Below the pieces are notes generated by a model that did not search any database, had not been told where the DNA came from, and saw only the letters and a list, made by a program, of their open reading frames with translations. A program made the position numbers and the translations under genes. From the NCBI GenBank assembly GCA_915069725.1, contig CAJZFF010000101.1, positions 1 through 6,553 of the forward strand: a stretch of DNA of 6,553 nt, read 5' to 3'. The stretch is from an uncultured Actinomyces sp. (GTDB lineage: Bacteria > Actinomycetota > Actinomycetes > Actinomycetales > Actinomycetaceae). Of this stretch, positions 1 through 6,553 are shown in pieces; the stretch's first letter is position 1, and every line of letters starts with the position of its first letter.

Positions 1-621
1 GTCCTCGCCGAAGGCGGCGCGGGCGAAGGCCTCCTGGGCGACGTCAGCGGGGTCGTCAGCGGCGTCGGCGAGCTCTGAGACGATGACGCCGCGTTCGGTC
101 TCGACATCGGTCGGCTCCAGGCGCGAGGAGGTCACCATGTCGGCGAGCACGTCAAGGGCCTGCATGCCGTCAGGGGCGAGCACGCGGGCGTAGTAGGACG
201 TGTGCTCCTTGGATGTGGCGGCGTTGGACTCCCCACCGATCATGTCGAAGGCCTCGGCGATGTCGTGGGCGTCGCGCGTGGCGGTGCCCTTGAACACCAG
301 GTGCTCCAGGAAGTGGGTGGAGCCCTCCTGGCCGGGCACCTCGTCACGGCTCCCGACACCGAACCACATGCCGATCGAGGCCGAGCGCAGCCCCGGCACG
401 GACTCGGTGATGACGCGCACCCCGCCGGGCAGGACGGAGCGGCGGGTGAGCGCACCGTCGTCGTGCAGGCTCAGCTCCGTGCCGTCACGGCCGGGCCTCC
501 CGCGCCCGAGCTCCACCTCGGCGTAGTCGGTCGGGCTCGAGGACTCCCCGGTCGCGGGGGTCGAGGAGGGCTGAGAGGCCGCCGGCCGGGCTGAGCCGGG
601 TCGCATGTCTGGGTTGGTCAC
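1..621 (-). CDS. M16 family zinc metallopeptidase (PepR / processing-peptidase type), N-terminal part
   Basis: This is the first 207 codons of a gene whose 3' end lies beyond the left edge; family members are usually about 420-450 residues. Counting from the GTG at 621, the inverted zinc motif HFLEH is at 103-107 (zinc ligands H103 and H107, catalytic E106). The third ligand is E183 in the ERGVIVSEL segment, 76 residues after H107 as the family requires. The GGESNA and HTSYY segments (129-144) are also typical. No signal peptide is visible, so the enzyme is probably cytoplasmic. It lies downstream of pnp, as M. tuberculosis pepR (Rv2782c) lies beside gpsI; the natural substrate of that family is unclear. 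The first ~57 residues are Pro/Ser/Gly-rich and unlike the family core. In-frame starts are GTG at 621 and ATG at 606, since a stop lies just upstream. I chose GTG because a promoter sits exactly where a leaderless message would begin there. Neither start has a clear Shine-Dalgarno sequence. Confidence 0.93.
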   Translation of the reverse strand, partial: MTNPDMRPGSARPAASQPSSTPATGESSSPTDYAEVELGRGRPGRDGTELSLHDDGALTRRSVLPGGVRVITESVPGLRSASIGMWFGVGSRDEVPGQEGSTHFLEHLVFKGTATRDAHDIAEAFDMIGGESNAATSKEHTSYYARVLAPDGMQALDVLADMVTSSRLEPTDVETERGVIVSELADAADDPADVAQEAFARAAFGED

Positions 622-627
622 CCGCGA

Positions 628-657
628 AGACTAGCGGGGAGATGGGCTCGCTGTCGT
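628..657 (-). promoter_or_regulatory. Predicted promoter of the M16 peptidase gene, leaderless type
   Basis: Read on the minus strand, a -35-like ACGACA (657-652) is followed by an 18-base spacer and a -10 TAGTCT (633-628). Six bases later comes the G of the GTG at 621, so predicted +1 coincides with the start codon. Leaderless messages are common in actinobacteria. The -35 matches consensus at 4 of 6 positions and the -10 fits TANNNT. It implies that the peptidase gene is transcribed independently of pnp. Confidence 0.5.
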
Positions 658-711
658 TTCCGCAGCCCGTCACGCTCTGGCGCGCAGCGAACGCACTCCC
701 CCGACGACGGC

Positions 712-744
712 GTCCCCGCCCGGTCCAGTGGACCGAACGGGGAC
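712..744 (-). terminator. Hairpin downstream of pnp, probable terminator
   Basis: The arms GTCCCCG (712-718) and CGGGGAC (738-744) pair, then a symmetric CC/AA internal loop is followed by CGGTCC (721-726) pairing with GGACCG (730-735) around a 3-base loop. That gives 13 perfect base pairs, 40 bases after the pnp stop codon. There is no T-tract after it on the minus strand, which is common for actinobacterial terminators. It could also protect the pnp mRNA 3' end. Confidence 0.6.
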
Positions 745-784
745 ACGTCATACGTCCGTCAGGGCTAGCGCCGGCAGGAGGATC

Positions 785-3157
<2,373 letters not shown>

Positions 3158-3162
3158 GAAGT

Positions 3163-3168
3163 CTCTTT
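3163..3168 (-). promoter_or_regulatory. Weak ribosome binding site of pnp
   Basis: The minus strand reads AAAGAG five bases before the ATG at 3157. It is a poor match to the anti-Shine-Dalgarno sequence. Together with the hairpin just upstream, it would suit a gene whose translation is held down or regulated. Confidence 0.4.
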
Positions 3169-3189
3169 CTCGCGATCGTCGTGCCGGGT

Positions 3190-3215
3190 CCGTGGCCTTC
3201 GATCGAGGCCCACGG
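3190..3215 (-). other. Hairpin in the pnp leader close to the start codon
   Basis: The outer arms CCGTGG (3190-3195) and CCACGG (3210-3215) form 6 pairs. They are followed by a one-base bulge and three more pairs (CCT with AGG) closing a loop centred on the palindrome TCGATCGA. It lies 32 bases upstream of the pnp ATG. In E. coli a pnp leader hairpin is cut by RNase III and used for autoregulation. Whether this one has that role is inference; GC-rich DNA often forms such stems. Confidence 0.4.
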
Positions 3216-3353
3216 AGCCGAGTGCTACCACACGCAGATCTCCATGATCCAAGGGCGCGAGCGCGGTTCCGGAGGCCACCACCGAAAACCGACGGGGCCG
3301 GCCGCTCCCCGGGTCTCTTCCCGGAGGCGGACTGCGTCACCTGCGCACTCCTG

Positions 3354-3390
3354 GCCGGCTCGCACGCTGGGAGCGCATCGATGAGCCGGC
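3354..3390 (-). other. Stem-loop in the pnp leader
   Basis: GCCGGCT (3354-3360) pairs with AGCCGGC (3384-3390). A smaller inner hairpin, CGCT-GGG-AGCG (3365-3375), lies within. It would form at the 5' part of a message started from the promoter at 3417-3446. A smaller stem, CCGGG/CCCGG (3309-3324), lies between this and the start-proximal hairpin. No known RNA family was recognised. Confidence 0.35.
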
Positions 3391-3416
3391 GAGTACACGA
3401 GGGCACAGCCGCGCAG

Positions 3417-3446
3417 ATTCTATCGTGCGCGGCCTCATGATGCCGA
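3417..3446 (-). promoter_or_regulatory. Predicted pnp promoter
   Basis: On the minus strand, TCGGCA (3446-3441, 4 of 6 against TTGACA) is followed by an 18-base spacer and the good -10 TAGAAT (3422-3417). Transcription would begin near 3410, leaving a leader of about 250 bases before the pnp ATG. An intergenic pnp promoter in addition to read-through from rpsO is known in Streptomyces. Confidence 0.55.
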
Positions 3447-3639
3447 TCAGCGCCGCCGGATGCCACGTGAGATGGGACGCGCGGAACCGATGCCTTCCTG
3501 GACTGGGCTCGACCGACCGCGACAAAGCGGTGACCAACGGCAGGACGAAACTGGCCTGCGCCCCGCAACCCACTAGGGCATCAAGGCGCCCTACACCTCG
3601 CTGCTCTGAGGGCGGGCGAAGCGCCCCCTCACACGCGAC
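3447..3639 (-). other. rpsO-pnp intergenic segment with two further hairpins
   Basis: No credible gene lies in the 537 bases between pnp and rpsO; M. tuberculosis has an lppU-type lipoprotein gene at this place, and nothing like it is visible here. Besides the elements listed separately, this part holds two hairpins. GAGGG/CCCTC with an inner GGCG/CGCC (3608-3630, two-base bulge, 3-base loop) lies just beyond the main rpsO terminator. The palindrome TAGGGC/GCCCTA (3574-3593, 8-base loop) comes next. They may be back-up terminators, processing sites or, for the last, a protein-binding site. I recognise nothing in 3447-3573. Confidence 0.45.
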
Positions 3640-3671
3640 GCGGCCCGGCTCCCCTCCAGGGGCCGGGCCGC
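3640..3671 (-). terminator. Strong hairpin after rpsO, probable terminator or processing site
   Basis: GCGGCCCGGC (3640-3649) pairs over 10 bases with GCCGGGCCGC (3662-3671) around a 12-base loop. The hairpin begins 23 bases after the rpsO stop codon. No T-tract follows on the minus strand. In E. coli and Streptomyces the rpsO-pnp spacer hairpin is an RNase III target, so this could be a processing site instead of, or as well as, a terminator. Confidence 0.7.
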
Positions 3672-3694
3672 ACGACTCGAGGCTGTCAGCTCGC

Positions 3695-3964
3695 TCAGCG
3701 GCGGATGCCGAGGCGGGCGATGAGGGCACGGTAGCGCTCGATGTCCTCCTTCATGAGGTAGTCGAGCAGGCGACGGCGCTTACCGATGAGCAGGTAGAGG
3801 CCGCGACGCGAGTGGTGGTCGTGGGCGTGACCCTTGAAGTGCTCGGTGAGGTTGGAGATGCGCTCGGTGAGGATGGCGACCTGGACCTCCGGGGAGCCCG
3901 TGTCACCCTCGTGGGTGGCGTACTCGGCGATGATCTCTTGCTTGCGCTCTGCGGTAACCGACAT
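3695..3964 (-). CDS. rpsO: 30S ribosomal protein S15
   Basis: The 89-residue product has the family's standard length and is complete. S15 is a primary 16S rRNA-binding protein that helps organise the central domain of the 30S platform. Hallmarks seen are the [10 protein letters not shown] segment (21-30), [18 protein letters not shown] (39-56) and the basic RRRLLDYL stretch (63-70), which belong to the helical bundle that binds rRNA; the protein ends LGIRR. The ATG at 3964 is fixed by homology and by an AAGGAG site 5 bases upstream, although the open frame continues far upstream. It lies alone between ribF and pnp with its own promoter and a downstream hairpin. In many bacteria S15 represses its own translation by binding the leader; a candidate structure lies at 3988-4031. 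Confidence 0.98.
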   Translation of the reverse strand: MSVTAERKQEIIAEYATHEGDTGSPEVQVAILTERISNLTEHFKGHAHDHHSRRGLYLLIGKRRRLLDYLMKEDIERYRALIARLGIRR

Positions 3965-3969
3965 GCGGA

Positions 3970-3975
3970 CTCCTT
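3970..3975 (-). promoter_or_regulatory. Ribosome binding site of rpsO
   Basis: The minus strand reads AAGGAG, separated from the ATG at 3964 by five bases. It is a strong match and decides the rpsO start within a much longer open frame. Confidence 0.85.
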
Positions 3976-3987
3976 CGGGTCTCGTTG

Positions 3988-4031
3988 CACGGAGCGCCGG
4001 GGCAGGTTCTCCCGGGCATGAGGTATCCGTG
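3988..4031 (-). promoter_or_regulatory. Structured rpsO leader, possible S15 autoregulatory site
   Basis: On the message, CACGGA (4031-4026) can pair with TCCGTG (3993-3988), enclosing an inner CCGGG/CCCGG hairpin. A separate GGCCG/CGGCC hairpin lies immediately 5' of it at about 4032-4046. The structure sits 12 bases upstream of the AAGGAG site, within the ~80-base leader predicted from the promoter at 4051-4080. S15 leaders are known to differ in structure among bacterial groups, so lack of likeness to the E. coli pseudoknot is not decisive. The function is inferred. Confidence 0.35.
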
Positions 4032-4050
4032 GCCGATCGACGGCCCGCCA

Positions 4051-4080
4051 ACCTTACCAGCGCCACTTCCCTCCGATCAC
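4051..4080 (-). promoter_or_regulatory. Predicted rpsO promoter, extended -10 type
   Basis: On the minus strand the -10 TAAGGT (4056-4051) is preceded by TGG, giving an extended TGN -10. A weak -35 GTGATC (4080-4075) lies 18 bases further upstream. Transcription would start near 4044, about 80 bases before the rpsO ATG. Confidence 0.6.
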
Positions 4081-4088
4081 ACCAGAGG

Positions 4089-4106
4089 CTGTGCGAACCG
4101 GCACAG
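4089..4106 (-). other. Perfect six-base-pair hairpin between ribF and rpsO
   Basis: CTGTGC (4089-4094) and GCACAG (4101-4106) flank a 6-base loop, about 8 bases upstream of the rpsO -35. It may be a second ribF terminator or a protein-binding palindrome; there is no T-tract after it. Confidence 0.35.
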
Positions 4107-4152
4107 TTCCGGGGCGGATGCGCGATGCAACGGTCAGACCCGACGACGTGCG

Positions 4153-4181
4153 CCCGGCGACGGCTCGGCCCACCCGCCGGG
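4153..4181 (-). terminator. Hairpin directly after the ribF stop codon
   Basis: CCCGGCG (4153-4159) pairs with CGCCGGG (4175-4181) around a 15-base loop that contains a small GGC/GCC stem. It begins one base after the ribF stop. It is a possible terminator without a T-tract, but such short GC stems occur often at this base composition. Confidence 0.4.
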
Positions 4182-4182
4182 G

Positions 4183-5208
4183 CTACTGCGCGGTGACGTC
4201 CTCGGGACGGATCGGCTCGGGGACCGGAACGTCCAGGATCCGGGCAGTGTCCTCGATATCGGCGCGCATCTGGACCAGGAGCGCATCGAGCCCATCGAAG
4301 GCGAGCATGGGGCGCAGGCGCTCGACGAGCTCGACCCCCACCTCCTCGCCGTAGAGATTGAGGTCGGCGCGCCCCAGGACGTGAGCCTCGACGGTGCGCT
4401 GGGGGACGTCGTCGAAGGTGGGGTTGGTGCCGATCGAGATGGCGGCGGGCAGCCGCTGGACATCGCCCTCGTCTGCGCAGCCGCGGATCAGCCAGCCGGC
4501 GTAGACCCCGTCGGGTGGCACGACGCCGGCGGTGGCGGCCTCCAGGTTGGCGGTGGGGAACCCGAGCTCGCGCCCGCGGCGCAGGCCTCGCACGACGACG
4601 CCGCGCAGCCGGTGGGGACGGCCCAGGACCCGGCTGACCTGCCCCATGTTCCCGTCCTTGAGGCACTGGCGGATCCACGTCGAGGACCAGCGACGCCCCT
4701 CGTCGGAACGGATGGTGGAGACGATCTCCACCTCGAAGCCGTCCTGGCGACCGATCTGCTCCAGGGTGGCGGCGTCCCCGGAGTTGTGCCAACCGAAGCG
4801 GACGTCGTCACCGACGACGACCGCGCGAGCCCCGAGCAGCTCCTCCAGCCAGGTGCGCACGAAGTCCTGCGGGCTCTGGGCGGCGAAGTCGAGGGTGTAG
4901 GTGATGACCAGGACCGCGTCGAGACCGAGGTCCCCCAGGGAGGCCAGGCGGTCGGTCAGGGAGGCGATGAGGGGCAGGTCGGCCTCGGGCTGGTGGACGC
5001 TACGGGGGTGGGGGTCGAAGGTGACCGCGACGGCCAGGGGCCGCTCACCGTCGCGGGCGAGCTCGTGGGAGAGCTCGACGACGCGTCCCAGGACCGCCTG
5101 ATGCCCGCGGTGGACGCCGTCGAAGATGCCCATCGTGACCACGGTACCCGGCCCTCCCGGAGCGCTCAGGCTCGCTGGCACCTGCTCGGCGCCGTACCAG
5201 ACCTCCAC
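4183..5208 (-). CDS. ribF: Bifunctional riboflavin kinase / FMN adenylyltransferase (FAD synthetase)
   Basis: RibF phosphorylates riboflavin to FMN and then adenylylates FMN to FAD, using ATP for both steps in the cytoplasm. The 341-residue product has both domains. The N-terminal adenylyltransferase carries [11 protein letters not shown] (27-37) with the HxGH nucleotide motif H33-H36, TFDPHP (63-68) and SSTWIR (175-180). The C-terminal kinase domain begins near GRPHR (196) and has GFPTAN (216-221), DGVYAGW (233-239), SIGTNPTF (258-265), the likely catalytic Glu at 274 in VEAHVL, and LYG (285-287). All expected key residues are present. I chose the GTG at 5208: family members usually begin with a Met three residues before the Trp at position 4, and an AGGA site lies 9 bases upstream. 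An in-frame ATG at 5229 would add 7 residues but has no visible ribosome site. The gene precedes rpsO, as in other actinobacteria, and diverges from an ABC permease gene. Confidence 0.96.
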   Translation of the reverse strand: MEVWYGAEQVPASLSAPGGPGTVVTMGIFDGVHRGHQAVLGRVVELSHELARDGERPLAVAVTFDPHPRSVHQPEADLPLIASLTDRLASLGDLGLDAVLVITYTLDFAAQSPQDFVRTWLEELLGARAVVVGDDVRFGWHNSGDAATLEQIGRQDGFEVEIVSTIRSDEGRRWSSTWIRQCLKDGNMGQVSRVLGRPHRLRGVVVRGLRRGRELGFPTANLEAATAGVVPPDGVYAGWLIRGCADEGDVQRLPAAISIGTNPTFDDVPQRTVEAHVLGRADLNLYGEEVGVELVERLRPMLAFDGLDALLVQMRADIEDTARILDVPVPEPIRPEDVTAQ

Positions 5209-5370
5209 TGTCGCTGTTCCTGCTCTCATCGGCCCGTGGGCGCACCGCGCCCCTGTCTTGATCCGCATCCGCACGCCCCGCCCACCCCGCCGGGTCGGGA
5301 GAGGTGCGCGCGCGGGACAACCCTGCCACGGGGGCGCGGCCGGATGCGAACCAGCCACCCACGACACGCC

Positions 5371-5399
5371 TTGACGCGTTTCGACCGTCAGTCTATTCT
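5371..5399 (+). promoter_or_regulatory. Predicted promoter of the ABC permease gene
   Basis: TTGACG (5371-5376, 5 of 6 to the -35 consensus) and TATTCT (5394-5399, a TANNNT -10) are separated by the optimal 17 bases. This is the best promoter in the window. Transcription should begin near 5406, about 90 bases before the ATG. The spacer and -10 are overlapped by the first copy of a 16-base repeat, which suggests that a repressor blocks RNA polymerase here. Confidence 0.7.
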
Positions 5400-5421
5400 C
5401 GATACCGACCGTCAGTCGATT
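5382..5421. repeat. Two 16-base direct repeats, probable operator pair
   Basis: CGACCGTCAGTCTATT (5382-5397) and CGACCGTCAGTCGATT (5406-5421) differ at one base and are spaced 24 bases start to start. Each contains the imperfect palindrome GACNGNCNGTC, as expected for a dimeric regulator such as a TetR-type protein. Copy 1 lies in the -35/-10 spacer and covers four bases of the -10; copy 2 covers the predicted start of transcription. The regulator is not encoded within the window. Its family is inferred only from site shape and position and from the neighbouring exporter-type gene. Confidence 0.65.
5390..5419 (-). promoter_or_regulatory. Possible divergent promoter towards ribF
   Basis: On the minus strand TCGACT (5419-5414, 4 of 6) and TAGACT (5395-5390) are 18 bases apart and lie inside the two repeats. 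A message would start near 5383, about 175 bases before the ribF start. The match may simply follow from the repeat itself, because both hexamers come from the same repeat segment. I see no better ribF promoter in the gap. Confidence 0.3.
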
Positions 5422-5479
5422 AGCGTCGAGAACCGTTCCCTCATCTGGGAAAGAGCCCGCAAGACCGAGGACAGACTCC

Positions 5480-5486
5480 AAGGAGG
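5480..5486 (+). promoter_or_regulatory. Strong ribosome binding site of the ABC permease
   Basis: AAGGAGG lies eight bases before the ATG at 5495. It is the strongest Shine-Dalgarno sequence in the window and selects this ATG over the next in-frame ATG at 5501. Confidence 0.85.
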
Positions 5487-5494
5487 CTGCTGTC

Positions 5495-6553
5495 ATGCTG
5501 ATGCGACTTCTCAAGGCGGACCTGGCGCGCGGCGCCGTCGTGGCCGCCACCCTGACCGCCCTCATCGCCCTGGCGGCCACACTGATGTCGGCCGGGACGT
5601 CCCTGGTGGTGGACAGCCTGTCGGCCACGCACCGGCTCTCGCAGCGGGCCAGGCTCCCGGACCTGGTGCAGATGCACTCCGGCCGGATCGACGACCGCGA
5701 CCTCCAGGCGATCGAGACGTGGGTGCAGGCGCGCAGCGACGTCACCGACCACGAGGTCATCAAGACCCTTCCGGTAGCGCGCCAGGAACTATCCATCAAC
5801 GGCGTCAACCAGTCCGATTCCTACAACGAGCCCGCCTTCATCACCTCCCCCAAGCACCTCGACCTCCTGCTCGACGACGACGGCGAGCCCGTCAGCCCGG
5901 GGCCGGGAGAGGTGGTCCTGCCGATCCACTACCGGGCGATCAACAGCGCCGATGTCGGCGACACCGTGACCGTCTCCAGCGCCGGCAGGACCACGACCCT
6001 GACCGTCGTGGGATTCGCACGCGACGCCCAGATGAATGCCGCCATGATCCCCTCCAAGCGCCTGGTGGTCTCGCCCGAGGACTTCTCCGCCCTGGAGCAG
6101 CAGATCACCGAGCCCGAGTACCTCATCGAGATGAGCCTGACCGACTCCACCCCTCCCGGCGGCGTCATCGACGCCTACAAGGAGGCGGGTCTGCCCAGTA
6201 ACGGCATCAACGTCAGCGCCTCGATGATCCAGCTCATGAACTCACTCAACGCCATGCTCATCGTGGCAGTGGCCCTGGTGGTGGCTGTCATTCTGGCCGT
6301 TGTCGCCGTCCTCGCTCTGCGCTACACGGTGCTGGCGGCCGTCGAGACGGACCTGGCCCAGATCGCCGTGCTCAAGGCCATCGGGGCACCGCTGGGGCGG
6401 ATACGCCGCCTCTACGTGGCCAAGTACCTGGCTCTGTCAGCGCTGGGGGCGGCCCTGGGCTACGTGGCCGGCCAGCCCCTGGCCACCGCCCTGGAGGCCG
6501 CCACTGCCCGGCTGCTGGAGGAGAACCGCTCGCCGGCGCGCCGCCTGGGGCAG
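5495..6553 (+). CDS. ABC transporter permease, FtsX/MacB type, N-terminal part
   Basis: The first 353 codons are present and the gene runs off the right edge. A hydrophobic segment at about 13-34 forms the first membrane helix. A large hydrophilic extracytoplasmic domain follows (about 36-250), with a MacB-like periplasmic-domain appearance. Then come a helix at about 254-276, a short cytoplasmic loop and another helix at about 309-330. The loop with LAQIAVLKAIGAPLGRIRRLY (287-307) and the GAALGYVAG segment are the characteristic FtsX-type permease motif that contacts the ATPase. Such permeases move lipids, lipoproteins, peptides or drugs out of the membrane, or transmit force to wall hydrolases; the substrate cannot be told here. 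Actinobacterial members often have two FtsX domains in about 800 residues, so more than half may be missing. A partner ATPase would be expected downstream. It appears to be the first gene of a repressor-controlled unit, diverging from ribF. Confidence 0.92.
   Translation, partial: MLMRLLKADLARGAVVAATLTALIALAATLMSAGTSLVVDSLSATHRLSQRARLPDLVQMHSGRIDDRDLQAIETWVQARSDVTDHEVIKTLPVARQELSINGVNQSDSYNEPAFITSPKHLDLLLDDDGEPVSPGPGEVVLPIHYRAINSADVGDTVTVSSAGRTTTLTVVGFARDAQMNAAMIPSKRLVVSPEDFSALEQQITEPEYLIEMSLTDSTPPGGVIDAYKEAGLPSNGINVSASMIQLMNSLNAMLIVAVALVVAVILAVVAVLALRYTVLAAVETDLAQIAVLKAIGAPLGRIRRLYVAKYLALSALGAALGYVAGQPLATALEAATARLLEENRSPARRLGQ

Noticed and set aside
3158..3568. N-terminal extension of pnp by 137 residues
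   Set aside because: The frame is open upstream, but PNPase homology starts at the ATG at 3157, and the extension would run through the predicted promoter and leader hairpins.
3337..3729. 130-residue minus-strand open frame in the rpsO-pnp gap
   Set aside because: It overlaps the end of rpsO, passes through the terminator hairpins and the pnp promoter, and has no recognisable domain or ribosome site. It does not resemble the lipoprotein found at this place in M. tuberculosis.
3965..4792. Long N-terminal extension of rpsO
   Set aside because: S15 is 89 residues in nearly all bacteria, and the strong AAGGAG site fixes the ATG at 3964. The extension is Arg/Pro/Gly-rich and overlaps ribF in another frame.
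5230..5370. FMN riboswitch upstream of ribF
   Set aside because: The gap is long enough, but I could not find the conserved RFN-element segments. It contains only very GC-rich sequence with generic stems.
3985..6201. 738-residue plus-strand open frame spanning the ribF region and the permease start
   Set aside because: It is antisense to ribF, then crosses the intergenic promoter and overlaps the permease gene in another frame. It changes composition along its length and shows no domain, whereas both real genes have clear family motifs.

Overview
The window is high-GC actinobacterial chromosome. The gene order on the minus strand is ribF, rpsO, pnp, then an M16 zinc peptidase. This is the conserved housekeeping cluster of Actinomycetota; Mycobacterium tuberculosis has the same order around ribF-rpsO-gpsI-pepR. 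The protein sequences fit an Actinomyces-like organism, but that genus call is an inference from sequence character only.

Layout from right to left on the minus strand: ribF encodes a bifunctional riboflavin kinase/FAD synthetase (4183-5208). A hairpin-rich gap and a good promoter separate it from rpsO, ribosomal protein S15 (3695-3964). A 537-base non-coding stretch follows. It holds tandem hairpins that probably end or process the rpsO message, then a promoter and a structured leader for pnp. pnp (785-3157) encodes polynucleotide phosphorylase with an unusually charged C-terminal tail. After a terminator-like hairpin comes the 5' part of an M16 metallopeptidase gene (1-621), which runs off the left edge and appears to have its own promoter with a leaderless GTG start.

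On the plus strand, diverging from ribF, lies the first 353 codons of an FtsX/MacB-type ABC transporter permease (5495 to the right edge). Its promoter is close to consensus. It carries two copies of a 16-base direct repeat 24 bases apart, one inside the -35/-10 spacer and reaching into the -10, the other at the predicted transcription start. This looks like a repressor-controlled export operon.

Functionally, rpsO, pnp and the peptidase belong to translation, RNA turnover and protein quality control, and ribF makes FMN and FAD. The ABC permease is an accessory gene beside this core block. No mobile element, CRISPR array, tRNA or rRNA was seen. The long plus-strand open frames opposite pnp and ribF are shadows of GC-rich coding. 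I found no clearly new biological system; the most interesting signals are regulatory.
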